Program-made: the position numbers and the translations under genes
Assembly (NCBI RefSeq): GCF_000482325.1
Contig: NZ_KI535295.1
Span: forward strand, 64,760 to 128,759
Length of the DNA stretch: 64,000 nucleotides
Source of the DNA: Bacillus sp. UNC438CL73TsuS30
GTDB lineage: Bacteria > Bacillota > Bacilli > Bacillales > Cytobacillaceae
Direction: 5' to 3'
The notes under the pieces: model-generated
What the model saw: the letters and a program-made list of their open reading frames with translations, nothing else
Told to the model about the DNA's origin: nothing
Database searches by the model: none
Shown: positions 26,670 to 35,499 of the stretch, piece by piece
How positions within the stretch are numbered: the first letter of the stretch is position 1
How the letters are laid out: each line of letters opens with the position of its first letter

Positions 26670-26827
26670 TTATTTTTAAAATTAACAATAATTATAAATA
26701 AATTAAACCATACAGTCAAACGTTTCGGTTGCGAAACGGGTTGATATACTCATTTTATGGTAAAGTGTCGAATATATGAATAGTTTAATCAAAATATTCA
26801 AATAATTTTTGGCGCGATTACGCCTTC

Positions 26828-28135
26828 CTACTCAGAAGGCGCTTTTGTCTTCGTTACATCAATATAAAGGATATGATGACCCTCGATTTCATCTATTTTG
26901 AAAATGTATCCATCCTTTTCAATGGAATCTCCTTTATGTACATCAAACTTTTGGGTTAAAAACCAGCCGCCGATGGTATCAACATCCTCTTCTTCAAGCG
27001 TTGTCCCAAATAAATCATTTACTTCACTAATAAGTACCTTTCCATCTAAAATATAATGATCTTCGGCTTTTTTCTGGACCAAAGGAAGTTCATCGATATC
27101 GAATTCATCGCGAATCTCTCCAACAATTTCTTCAAGGATATCTTCAACCGTCACAATACCTGCTGTTCCTCCATATTCATCCGATAAAATCGCCATGTGG
27201 GATTGACTTTTTTGCAGTTTCACTAATAACTCTTGGATGGGAATGGTTTCAATCACATGAATAACAGGTTTTAAAAAGGTCTTTAAGGGTTCCTGTTCAT
27301 TGCATTTTTGTTGGATGCAATCCACCAAAACCTCTTTAATATTCACAATCCCGTAGATATTGTCCTTATCTCCGTCAATTACGGGATAACGGGTATATTT
27401 TTCTTCCCTTACCGTCTCAATAATCTCTTTCATCGATGCATCCTTTGACAGTGCGATAATCTCTGTTCGCGGAACCATGATTTCTTTCGCAATTCGATTG
27501 TCAAATTCAAAAATTTTATTTACATACCGATATTCCGACTGATTAATTTCACCGCTTTCATAGCTCTGTGAAAGAATCATCCGTAGTTCCTCTTCTGAAA
27601 GTACCATGTCATTCTCAGATACAGGTTTTATCCCAAAGAGTCCGCTTACCAAACGTGCGGAACGATTTAGTATCCAAATAAAAGGATACATCAGTCGGTA
27701 AAACCAAATGAGAAGGGGAGCAAAAAGTAATATAATATCTTCAGATTTTTGAATGGCAATTGTTTTTGGTGCCAATTCACCAATCACTACATTAAAAAAA
27801 GTAATGATGAGAAAGGCGATAATAAAAGATATGACCTGTTTAAAGGAAAAAGGTAATTCAATCCGATCAAAAATGGGATCTAAAATTTTTCGAATGGTTG
27901 GCTCCCCCAGCCAGCCTAAGATTAGTGATGTGATGGTGATTCCAACTTGGGTTGCAGATAAATAACCATCCAAATTTGTAATCACCTTTTTAGCAAGTTC
28001 TGCTTCTTTTTTTCCCTCAGATATCAGTTGGTCGATTCTTGTAGTCCGAACATTAATCATGGCAAATTCCGAAGAAACAAAAAATGCTGTGAATGCAATG
28101 AGCATTGCTATAACCAATACATTTATCCAAACCAT
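26828..28135 (-). CDS. yhdT: CNNM/CorC-type transporter with CBS pair (YhdT-like)
   Basis: 435 aa paralog of the protein at 24827, with the same order: DUF21 membrane domain (residues about 1-190), CBS pair (about 210-340, YGGTAGIVTVEDILEEIVGEI) and CorC_HlyC domain (about 350-425, VDTIGGWF). Probably Mg or divalent cation transport or its control at the membrane. ATG after AAGGTG. The CGCCTTC / GAAGGCG hairpin at the stop codon lacks a T run. The pair with a MerR gene between reproduces B. subtilis yhdP-yhdQ-yhdT. Confidence 0.87.
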   Translation of the reverse strand: MVWINVLVIAMLIAFTAFFVSSEFAMINVRTTRIDQLISEGKKEAELAKKVITNLDGYLSATQVGITITSLILGWLGEPTIRKILDPIFDRIELPFSFKQVISFIIAFLIITFFNVVIGELAPKTIAIQKSEDIILLFAPLLIWFYRLMYPFIWILNRSARLVSGLFGIKPVSENDMVLSEEELRMILSQSYESGEINQSEYRYVNKIFEFDNRIAKEIMVPRTEIIALSKDASMKEIIETVREEKYTRYPVIDGDKDNIYGIVNIKEVLVDCIQQKCNEQEPLKTFLKPVIHVIETIPIQELLVKLQKSQSHMAILSDEYGGTAGIVTVEDILEEIVGEIRDEFDIDELPLVQKKAEDHYILDGKVLISEVNDLFGTTLEEEDVDTIGGWFLTQKFDVHKGDSIEKDGYIFKIDEIEGHHILYIDVTKTKAPSE

Positions 28136-28136
28136 T

Positions 28137-28172
28137 GAACACCTTACATTGGTAAGGCAGCCACCTCACTTA
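28137..28172 (-). promoter_or_regulatory. Structured leader before yhdT
   Basis: On the minus strand GAGGTGGCTG then CCTTAC-CAAT-GTAAGG, a perfect 6-bp hairpin. The stem also carries the AAGGTG ribosome binding site, so it could mask translation initiation. Similar to the leader of the paralog yhdP. Confidence 0.45.
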
Positions 28173-28277
28173 CAATTTACTCTGTGTATACATTATATCC
28201 TCTAATTACATTTTCTACTTGACAATGGTCAAGAAACCTTAACTATATTATTTCAAAAAAGGGTTTTAAGGGCAAAT

Positions 28278-28312
28278 AAAAGAACAACTGCCTATTTAGA
28301 CAGCTGTTTTTC
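28278..28312 (-). terminator. Terminator of the RimJ/RimL-type acetyltransferase
   Basis: On the minus strand ACAGCTGTC / GGCAGTTGT (with wobble pairs) is followed by TCTTTT. Confidence 0.6.
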
Positions 28313-28317
28313 AAAAT

Positions 28318-28860
28318 TTATCCCGCCCATTCACGGGCAAGCTTACTATAAACAAAGAGATCATGGAAACGTCCATATAATTGCTCTCCATCTCTGATAA
28401 TTCCTTCTTTTACAAATCCAAGCTTTTCAGGAATCGCGCGGCTTTTAGTGTTTTTTATGCCGCAGCGGATTTCAACCCGATTTAAACCTAATTGAAAAAA
28501 AGCATAATTTAAGATTGCACGGACTGTGCGAGTCATGATGCCATATCCTTCTGCGTTTTTAGATAAATAATATCCAATGCTTGTAAAACGATTATGCCAA
28601 TCGATTTGCTGTAGACCAATAGAGCCAACCAGTTCACCTTTATAGAGAATTCCGGCATATAGGCCATTATTTTCAGCAAATTGCTGGAGCCAGATGGGGA
28701 TGATCTGTTCGAATTGAATGGGAGATGTCATGCTGTCCACCCACGGCAGCCATTCCCTTAAATGTTCTCGGTTTTCTTCCACTAACTGATACAGCTTTAA
28801 TGAATGATGAGGCTGAAATAATTGAAGCTCAATTTCATGATCTACTTTTAATGTAAACAT
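28318..28860 (-). CDS. RimJ/RimL-type GNAT acetyltransferase (YdaF-like)
   Basis: 180 aa. The acetyltransf_3 pattern is clear: ENREHLREWLPWVDS (about residue 29), GSIGLQQIDWHNRFTSIGYYLS (in two parts: GSIGLQQID and FTSIGYYLS), NRVEIRCGIKNTKSRAIPEKLGF (parts: NRVEIRC, KNTKSRAIPEKLGF). B. subtilis relatives are annotated as ribosomal-protein-serine acetyltransferases; the true substrate is unknown. ATG after AGGAGAAG. Confidence 0.85.
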   Translation of the reverse strand: MFTLKVDHEIELQLFQPHHSLKLYQLVEENREHLREWLPWVDSMTSPIQFEQIIPIWLQQFAENNGLYAGILYKGELVGSIGLQQIDWHNRFTSIGYYLSKNAEGYGIMTRTVRAILNYAFFQLGLNRVEIRCGIKNTKSRAIPEKLGFVKEGIIRDGEQLYGRFHDLFVYSKLAREWAG

Positions 28861-28916
28861 GTCTTCTTCTCCTGATTTTTTAGTACATCATATGCAGGGA
28901 AGAAAAATTGGGATAT

Positions 28917-28949
28917 AAAAAAATCCCAGTGCACAAACTGGGATTTAAC
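28917..28949 (-). terminator. Terminator of the histidine kinase gene
   Basis: On the minus strand AAATCCCAGT / ACTGGGATTT is followed by T7. Confidence 0.85.
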
Positions 28950-28961
28950 ACGCTTGTTCGT

Positions 28962-30092
28962 TTAATTTTCTACATTAATAGGCAAGGTAATGGAAAAGGT
29001 CGTTATGTCAGGTGAGGAATAACAAGCCAGGCTTCCTTTATGTTTCTCAATGATTTCTTTACAAACAAATAGACCAAGTCCTGTTCCAAGCGTTTTAGTG
29101 GTAAAGAAAGGTTCAAATATGGTCTTTTGCAGTTCAGCCGGTATCATGGGTCCGTTATTGGAGATGGTCACTTTAACAAACTGTTGATCTTCTACTGAAC
29201 TACTGATGGAAATCGTTGGCTGAGAATGACGATGATGATTGAGGACATCAATCGCATTAAAGATAATATTGATGAAAACCTGCCTAATTTCGTCCGAATA
29301 TCCAATAAGGGTTAAATCCTCTCGTAATCCATTTTTAATTTTGACTTTACTGTCGAGAATACTTGGATAAAGAAAATTTAAAACATCCTCAATTAATTTA
29401 TTTAGCTTGAAATATTCCTTATCTTTCCCGATAATCTCCTTTTTCGATAAAAGTAGGAATTGGGAAATTCGGAAATTAAGCTGATCTAACTCGCTGGAGA
29501 TAATATCTAAATAACGCATATTTGGAAAATCAGCCTTTAATAATTGAATAAACCCTTGAATGGATGTAAGCGGGTTTCGAAATTCGTGAATAAAGCTGGA
29601 TGTCATTTGTCCAAGGAGGGTCAAACGGTCTTGGTGGGTGGAATCAATAAACCTTGTCTTTTCTTCGATAATTTGATTTTTTGCCTCTGAATAATGGGAC
29701 GCGGCAAAAAATATAAACTTATCGAAGCAAAAATTGATCTTATTGATGGATTCCTGTAAATCCGGCCATTCCAAGCCTGTTTTTCCTAAATAACTATATA
29801 AAACAGATCGGCCAAGATTTACATTATAGACAAAATCTCCAATGTTGACATCTGCATTTACTCTTTCCTCAGAAACTTCAATGGCCAGCTTATGGATTTT
29901 TTCGATAAGCTCATCTTCAGTCAATTCGTTTATATTAATAATTACATTAAACAGTGCTTCCCCATTGGCACGAATTTTCATTTTATAGGGGTCCCCATTT
30001 GAAATAATAATTAACTTTTCCCATTCTTCTATCAAACAATCTTTATTTTTTACAAAAAAAGCGAGTAAATCTGACTTTACTTCAGATAACAT
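28962..30092 (-). CDS. Soluble histidine kinase with RsbRD_N-type sensor
   Basis: 376 aa with no membrane segment. The N-terminal 150 residues are all-helical with the layout of the RsbT co-antagonist N-terminal (RsbRD_N) domain (FFVKNKDCLIEEWEKLI). HisKA: phospho-acceptor His in SSFIHEFRNPLTSIQGF (about residue 178). HATPase_c: N box NIIFNAIDVL (about 272), G boxes TTKTLGTGLGLFVCKEI (about 342). It resembles sporulation-kinase-type HKs that feed Spo0F. No response regulator gene adjoins it. It is divergent from feoA. Confidence 0.87.
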   Translation of the reverse strand: MLSEVKSDLLAFFVKNKDCLIEEWEKLIIISNGDPYKMKIRANGEALFNVIININELTEDELIEKIHKLAIEVSEERVNADVNIGDFVYNVNLGRSVLYSYLGKTGLEWPDLQESINKINFCFDKFIFFAASHYSEAKNQIIEEKTRFIDSTHQDRLTLLGQMTSSFIHEFRNPLTSIQGFIQLLKADFPNMRYLDIISSELDQLNFRISQFLLLSKKEIIGKDKEYFKLNKLIEDVLNFLYPSILDSKVKIKNGLREDLTLIGYSDEIRQVFINIIFNAIDVLNHHRHSQPTISISSSVEDQQFVKVTISNNGPMIPAELQKTIFEPFFTTKTLGTGLGLFVCKEIIEKHKGSLACYSSPDITTFSITLPINVEN

Positions 30093-30246
30093 GCTGAATT
30101 TTCCCCCTAAGGTCTTAATACCATTTAATTCGCTGATAAAGGGAGAAATTCCTTTTTGAAAAAGACTGAAAATTTTTTTCGAACTTTTGTCACATTTTTT
30201 TAATGCAGATGGGCTAATTTTAGTGATAAAATAATCTTATATATAA

Positions 30247-30261
30247 AGATAATCATTCTCA
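30247..30261 (+). promoter_or_regulatory. Fur box upstream of feoA
   Basis: AGATAATCATTCTCA matches the 7-1-7 Fur consensus TGATAATnATTATCA at 12 of the 14 defined positions. It lies 27 bases before feoA, next to the TATATA element at 30239-30244, so Fur binding would block transcription of the iron operon when iron is plentiful. Confidence 0.75.
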
Positions 30262-30287
30262 ATTAACATATATAAGGGTGAATAAAC

Positions 30288-30512
30288 ATGTTTGGATTGT
30301 TAAAAGCAGGGGATAGAGGAAAAATTGTTGATGTATCACATGTTGGTCACCTTGTTCAAAGACGCTTGCTTGACTTAGGCATTACAGAAGGTTCTGAAGT
30401 TTGTGTCAAATGTGTAATGCCGTTCGGTGGACCTATAATGATTGAATCTTGCGGACAGTGTATTGGGATTCGCCGCAAGGAAGCCAATCAGATTGAGGTG
30501 GAAAAATTATAA
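30288..30512 (+). CDS. feoA: Ferrous iron transport protein A (FeoA)
   Basis: 74 aa SH3-like cytosolic protein that supports FeoB. Typical FeoA blocks: GDRGKIVDV, RRLLDLGITEGSEV, GPIMIESCGQCIGIRRKEA. Start after AAGGGTG. The stop codon overlaps the feoB start (TAATG), so translation is probably coupled. Fur box immediately upstream. Confidence 0.93.
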   Translation: MFGLLKAGDRGKIVDVSHVGHLVQRRLLDLGITEGSEVCVKCVMPFGGPIMIESCGQCIGIRRKEANQIEVEKL

Positions 30513-32515
30513 TGGAAATCGCTCTTATCGGTAACCCCAATACTGGGAAGACCTCATTGTTTAATAATCTAACAGGATCCTATGAGTATGTAGGGAACTG
30601 GAGCGGTGTAACGGTTGAAAAAAAAGTTGGGGTTTTTAAAAATAATATTGGCAGATTAATAGATTTACCTGGTGTTTATACTTTAAACCCTCTTTCAAAG
30701 GATGAAGGGGTTGTTACTTCTTTCTTTTTAAATGAAAATGTTGATCGTTTGCTTAATATTTTAGATGCCTCTCAGTTAGAAAGAAATTTACATTTAACGC
30801 TGCAACTGCTTGAATATGAAAAACCTGCATTAATTGGTTTAAACATGATTGATGTCGCAAGGAATCGCGGAATTCAAATTGATGTACACAAGCTTTCAGA
30901 AATTCTTGGCGTACCTGTTATACCTGTTGTAGCAAGAACTGGGAAAGGCTGCGACCGGCTGATTGAAGTAATTGGTACAGAATCGTTTCAATCGAAGCAA
31001 AAAGATCTGGTCTTTTACGGGAATGTAATCGAAAAAGCTATACATGAGCTGACTGCTGAAATTACAGGTAAAACAGAACATTCACCACGATGGGTTGCTT
31101 TGCAATGGTTGGAAGGAAATGAATATGTAAAAGCTTATATATCACAGCTGGTAAGTACTGAGAGACTGCAGGAGATTTTAACCAATGTGGAATCACAGCT
31201 CCTAAAAGATCAAGATGTAAAATCACTTCCAAACTATATTTATATTAAAAGAAAAGAAGTAATTGATAATATTATTTTAACTTCAGTAAATAAAAATGAG
31301 GCGCATGTTCCATTATCAGAAAAAATCGACCTGATTGTCACTAATCGTTTTTTTGGAATGCCAATCTTTTTACTGCTTATGTACTGCATGTTTATGTTGA
31401 CGTTTGATTGGCTCGGTACACCTTTATCGGATGGGCTGGATGCCTTGATAACAGGACCGGTTACGGTCGGAATTGAAAAGGTATTAAACCTTATTCATGC
31501 ATCCACTTTTATTCAGGATTTGATTTTGCAAGGGTTAGTGGCCGGTGTTGGCGGAGTTCTTGTGTTTGTTCCGCAAATTTTTATTCTATTTTTCTTTATA
31601 TCCTTGTTAGAAGACTCCGGGTATATGGCGCGTGTTGCTCTAGTTATGGACAGGATTATGGAGTCTGTTGGATTAAACGGTAAAGCGTTTATCCCGATGA
31701 TGATTGGATTTGGCTGCAATGTACCGGGAATCATGGCAGCAAGGACGATTGAAACACCACGGGAAAGACTTTTAACCATTTTGCTGACACCGTTAATGTC
31801 CTGCTCGGCTCGTTTACCTGTTTATGCTTTATTTGTCGGCGGCTTTTTTGTTGGGAATAAGGCATTGATTGTTCTTAGCCTCTATGTACTTGGAATTGTC
31901 GTGGCATTAATTTTAGCGAAATTGTTTTCTACTACCATATTAAAATCTGAAACATCGTTGTTTGTGATTGAGCTTCCGCCTTATCGACTTCCACAATTTC
32001 AATCCTTATGGAGGAGTACATGGGATAAAGGGAAGGGATTTGTTCGGAAAGCAGGGACCTTTATTTTTGGAGGATCTGTATTTATCTGGCTTTTATCGTA
32101 TGCAGGGCCAAGCGGTTTAAAAGTTGATATGGACCATAGCTTTTTAGCAGCCATCGGGAATGTGATTGCTCCTATTTTACATCCAATTGGATTTGGAACA
32201 TGGCAGGCAGCAGCCTCATTAATCACAGGATTCCTGGCAAAAGAAGCGATTATCTCAACGATGAATATTATCTATTTTGTTCCTGAGAATGCCACTTTAC
32301 AAGGGCTGTTGGCCAATTATTTCACACCGCTTTCCGCTTACAGTTTTATGGTGTTCATCTTGTTGTATATCCCATGTTTAGCAACTGTAGCTACAATTTT
32401 TAAAGAAACAGGTTCAAAGAAATGGACCGCTTTTTCAATGGTTTATGCATTAACGATTGCTTATGTCTTAGCTTTAATCGTTTATCAAGGTGGAAAATTA
32501 ATCGGGCTTGGATAA
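30512..32515 (+). CDS. feoB: Ferrous iron transporter FeoB (GTPase-permease)
   Basis: 667 aa. N-terminal G domain: G1 GNPNTGKTS (residues 7-15), G2 region GNWSGVTVEKK, G3 DLPGVY, G4 NMID. A helical GDI-type spacer follows, then the membrane domain with two Gate motifs: the first holds GCNVPGIMAARTI (about 412-424), the second is near FLAKEAIIS (about 573). Imports Fe(II) across the cytoplasmic membrane. Operon feoA-feoB-Cys-rich peptide under a Fur box. Length is normal for Gram-positive FeoB. Confidence 0.95.
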   Translation: MEIALIGNPNTGKTSLFNNLTGSYEYVGNWSGVTVEKKVGVFKNNIGRLIDLPGVYTLNPLSKDEGVVTSFFLNENVDRLLNILDASQLERNLHLTLQLLEYEKPALIGLNMIDVARNRGIQIDVHKLSEILGVPVIPVVARTGKGCDRLIEVIGTESFQSKQKDLVFYGNVIEKAIHELTAEITGKTEHSPRWVALQWLEGNEYVKAYISQLVSTERLQEILTNVESQLLKDQDVKSLPNYIYIKRKEVIDNIILTSVNKNEAHVPLSEKIDLIVTNRFFGMPIFLLLMYCMFMLTFDWLGTPLSDGLDALITGPVTVGIEKVLNLIHASTFIQDLILQGLVAGVGGVLVFVPQIFILFFFISLLEDSGYMARVALVMDRIMESVGLNGKAFIPMMIGFGCNVPGIMAARTIETPRERLLTILLTPLMSCSARLPVYALFVGGFFVGNKALIVLSLYVLGIVVALILAKLFSTTILKSETSLFVIELPPYRLPQFQSLWRSTWDKGKGFVRKAGTFIFGGSVFIWLLSYAGPSGLKVDMDHSFLAAIGNVIAPILHPIGFGTWQAAASLITGFLAKEAIISTMNIIYFVPENATLQGLLANYFTPLSAYSFMVFILLYIPCLATVATIFKETGSKKWTAFSMVYALTIAYVLALIVYQGGKLIGLG

Positions 32516-32536
32516 ACTTTATAGGGGATGAAAAAT

Positions 32537-32692
32537 ATGATTGCGAGTATTGTCATTGGTGCAGCAATATTTGGATATGCATCTTTTACAGTAGTTAAAT
32601 TCATTAACAAGTCTAAAAAGGGAAAATGCGCTGCATGTGAACTTCGTAAATCCTGCACGAGTGGATGCGGAATCCCGCCAGAAACAAAATAA
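32537..32692 (+). CDS. FeoB-associated Cys-rich membrane peptide
   Basis: 51 aa, ATG after AGGGGATG, 21 nt behind feoB. One N-terminal membrane helix (IASIVIGAAIFGYASFTVV) and a cytosolic Cys-rich tail KCAACELRKSCTSGCGIPP with four Cys. This fits the FeoB_associated family found after feoB in many Firmicutes and likely assists iron handling at the transporter. A terminator closes the operon. Confidence 0.85.
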   Translation: MIASIVIGAAIFGYASFTVVKFINKSKKGKCAACELRKSCTSGCGIPPETK

Positions 32693-32700
32693 TCCTATTT

Positions 32701-32733
32701 AAAAACTGTTATCAAAAATGATAGCAGTTTTTT
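32701..32733 (+). terminator. Terminator of the feo operon
   Basis: Stem AAACTGTTATC / GATAGCAGTTT followed by a T run. Confidence 0.8.
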
Positions 32734-32796
32734 ACTTTTAAAAGTAAGAAATCTTGTGTAAAATTACACTAGAATCCACCGAAGGAAGGGTTTCAA

Positions 32797-33255
32797 GTGA
32801 CCAGGGAAGATATTATAAAATTAGTTTCTGAAAAACTCCGTTTGATCCGTACGGAAGCGGGTTATACTCAGGACAAAATGGCTGAAATAATTGGTGTGTC
32901 CAAGAAAACACTGGTACAAATTGAAAAAGGGAGAGTTCTAGCCAACTGGTCAACAGTAGTAGCCATCTGCGCACTATTTAGGGAAACTGAAACAGTTCAA
33001 TTTTTATTCGGGAACGAACCGCTTGAGGTTCTTGAGACGGTTGCGCGAGAAGGAATTGATTACCGAAAAATGAAAACTTTAGGCGGCCGTATTTGGTGGC
33101 GGGTCGTTACAAAGAAAAATGAATTTATTCTGCAGCAAAATATTCTTAGTAAGCACTTTCGAATATTGGATTCAAAGAATTATCGAATCTTTAGCAGTTT
33201 TGATGAAAAGCTCTCAAGAAAACGTTTTAAGGAACTAACAAAAAACGATAAATAA
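32797..33255 (+). CDS. XRE-family HTH protein
   Basis: 152 aa, GTG start after GAAGGAAGG. N-terminal Cro/cI helix-turn-helix (LRLIRTEAGYTQDKMAEIIG, VSKKTLVQIEKGRVLANWST, about residues 11-50). The C-terminal half (GGRIWWRVVTKKNEF, ILSKHFRILDSKNYRIFSSFDE) is an unassigned domain, perhaps a small-molecule or partner-binding part. It lies between the feo operon and the PBP gene with terminators on both sides, so it is likely monocistronic. Targets unknown. Confidence 0.8.
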   Translation: MTREDIIKLVSEKLRLIRTEAGYTQDKMAEIIGVSKKTLVQIEKGRVLANWSTVVAICALFRETETVQFLFGNEPLEVLETVAREGIDYRKMKTLGGRIWWRVVTKKNEFILQQNILSKHFRILDSKNYRIFSSFDEKLSRKRFKELTKNDK

Positions 33256-33264
33256 GACAAATTT

Positions 33265-33290
33265 AAAGACGGGATCCCCCGTCTTTTTTA
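33265..33290 (+). terminator. Terminator of the XRE gene
   Basis: Stem AAAGACGGG / CCCGTCTTT followed by T-rich sequence. Confidence 0.85.
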
Positions 33291-33370
33291 ATTCAATGAG
33301 TAATTTTCTTACTATCTGGGTAAAAGAAACTGATGCCTATTTTGGTATTTTTTATATCAAGGAGCCCATA

Positions 33371-35395
33371 ATGAAAATTCGAGATATTTGGAATAATTGG
33401 AAGAGATGGCATATGAGCCAGGTGACAGTTTTATCGGTTTCTACGATTGTCCTAGGTTTTTTTGGATTCTTACATTTTTATGCAAAGGATGTTGATATAT
33501 CGGCACTGAAGGATGAACTTCCTCAACCAACTGTTTTTTATGATCAAAGTAACCAGGTAGCAAGTAAAATATCGGCCAATAAAAATGAAGGGATTTCAAT
33601 TAAGCAAATTCCCGAATCGATGAAAAACGCAGTAGTGGCCATAGAGGACCATCGATTCTATCAGCATCATGGCGTTGATTTTATCGGTACTTCAAGAGCA
33701 TTGGTCCGTGATGTAAAAGCGGGCGGGCTAGTAGAAGGCGGCAGTACCATCACCCAGCAATTAACAAAAAATACGTTGCTCACCTCACAAAAAACATTAA
33801 AGCGAAAAATAGAGGAAGTTTTCTTAGCGCTTAAGATTGAGAGAGAATACTCTAAACAGGAAATCCTTCAAATGTACTTAAACAAAATTTATTTTGGAGA
33901 TGGAGCGTGGGGAATTAAACAGGCGGCGGCTAAATATTTTGCTAAGGATGTAAAGGATCTTACCATTAGCGAATCTGCCTTACTTGCGGGATTAATTCGA
34001 GCCCCTTCCGCATTAAACCCCTATGAACATATGGAAAAAGCAATAAAAAGACGAAATCTTGTTTTATATGAAATGAAAAAACAGGGATATCTTTCAAATC
34101 GACAATTTGTGCAAGCGAAAACAGAAAAGGTTGTTTTGAATGATAAGGGCAGCGATCCTTTCCGAGGAAAATATCCTTACTATGTGGATCAGGTTTTAGA
34201 TGAAGCAATTAACCTTTATGGCCTTTCGCAGGATGAATTATTAACAGAAGGATATCGAATTTATACAGAACTTGACCCCTCTATGCAAATGGCAATGGAA
34301 AAAGCCTATCAAAATGATGCTTTATTTCCGAATGGTCATGATCCACTCTTGCAAAGCGGAGGAGTCCTTGTCGATCCTAAGACGGGTGGTGTCAGGGCTC
34401 TCGTTGGCGGAAGACGGGAGCATACACTTCGGGGCTATAACCGTGCAACCCAATTAAAGGCACAGCCCGGTTCTTCAATTAAGCCAATTGTGGTTTATAC
34501 CCCGGCACTTGAAGAAGGCTGGAAGGTTACGGATATGTTGAAAGATGAGCCAATGAAGTTCGGTGAATATGAGCCAAATAATTATGATTTCCAATATGCC
34601 GGTGAGGTTCCGATGTATGATGCGGTTAAAGACTCTAAAAATGTCCCGGCCGTTTGGTTATTAAATGAGATCGGGATTGATAAGGGGATTGATTCGATTA
34701 AAAGGTTTGGGCTTCCACTAGAAAAAAATGACCGCAGTCTTGCCATCGCTCTCGGGGGATTGGAAAGAGGGGTTTCCCCAATGAATATGGCGGAAGCCTA
34801 TACGACCTTTGCCAATTATGGATACCGGGAAAAAACACATGTCATTAAAAAAATCGTCAATGCGGATGGAAAAGTTGTTGGCCGATGGAAAGAAAAAAAG
34901 ATAAGGGTGACAACCAAATCGGTCACAGACCAGATGACAACGATGCTTCTTGGTGTTGTGGAACAAGGTTCGGGCCGCGGTGCGCAAATACTGGGAAGGG
35001 AAGTTGCTGGTAAGACAGGTTCTACTCAAGTTCCGCTTGAAGGAATCTCGGGGGTCAAGGACCAATGGTTTGTTGGCTATACTCCGCAACTCGTGGGGGC
35101 CATTTGGGTGGGCTATGATAGAACAGATAAAAGCCACTATTTAACTACAACAAGCGGTACGGGTGCGGCGATTGTTTTCCGTGAAGTCATGAAAGACGCC
35201 CTAAAAAATTCACCTGCAGAAAGTTTTCATGTTCCGCATATCTCTACTTATATTGAAGAGAGAAAACGGGAAGAAAATAACTTTTTCCATCAGTTTAATA
35301 ATGAGGTAAATAAGTGGGAAGAAAAATGGAATCAACAAAGGGAAAAGTGGAAAAAGAAATGGAATAACCACCATGGTAATGGCTGGGGCTATTAA
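33371..35395 (+). CDS. Class A penicillin-binding protein (PbpF/PbpG-like)
   Basis: 674 aa bifunctional peptidoglycan synthase at the outer membrane face. One N-terminal membrane anchor (about residues 18-40). GT51 transglycosylase: EDHRFYQHHG (about 91), GGSTITQQLTKN (about 123), KIEREYSKQEILQMYLNKIYFG (parts: EREYSKQEILQMY, NKIYFG). Transpeptidase: SxxK in PGSSIKP (about 370), SxN in SKN (about 422), KTG in GKTGST (about 548). C-terminal Lys/Trp-rich tail (EEKWNQQREKWKKKWNN). Start at 33371 is chosen for its AAGGAG site. In Bacillus the closest types, PbpF and PbpG, act in sporulation wall synthesis; which one is unresolved. Confidence 0.88.
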   Translation: MKIRDIWNNWKRWHMSQVTVLSVSTIVLGFFGFLHFYAKDVDISALKDELPQPTVFYDQSNQVASKISANKNEGISIKQIPESMKNAVVAIEDHRFYQHHGVDFIGTSRALVRDVKAGGLVEGGSTITQQLTKNTLLTSQKTLKRKIEEVFLALKIEREYSKQEILQMYLNKIYFGDGAWGIKQAAAKYFAKDVKDLTISESALLAGLIRAPSALNPYEHMEKAIKRRNLVLYEMKKQGYLSNRQFVQAKTEKVVLNDKGSDPFRGKYPYYVDQVLDEAINLYGLSQDELLTEGYRIYTELDPSMQMAMEKAYQNDALFPNGHDPLLQSGGVLVDPKTGGVRALVGGRREHTLRGYNRATQLKAQPGSSIKPIVVYTPALEEGWKVTDMLKDEPMKFGEYEPNNYDFQYAGEVPMYDAVKDSKNVPAVWLLNEIGIDKGIDSIKRFGLPLEKNDRSLAIALGGLERGVSPMNMAEAYTTFANYGYREKTHVIKKIVNADGKVVGRWKEKKIRVTTKSVTDQMTTMLLGVVEQGSGRGAQILGREVAGKTGSTQVPLEGISGVKDQWFVGYTPQLVGAIWVGYDRTDKSHYLTTTSGTGAAIVFREVMKDALKNSPAESFHVPHISTYIEERKREENNFFHQFNNEVNKWEEKWNQQREKWKKKWNNHHGNGWGY

Positions 35396-35396
35396 T

Positions 35397-35430
35397 AAAA
35401 GGTACGGTACAATCCGTACCTTTTATTTTT
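35397..35430 (+). terminator. Terminator of the PBP gene
   Basis: Stem AAAAGGTACGG / CCGTACCTTTT followed by ATTTTT. Confidence 0.88.
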
Positions 35431-35499
35431 CTGGATGTATGATGAAAATATCCTGTTATGAAGGTGAATAAAAATAGAAGTATGATAGGGGTGATTAGG

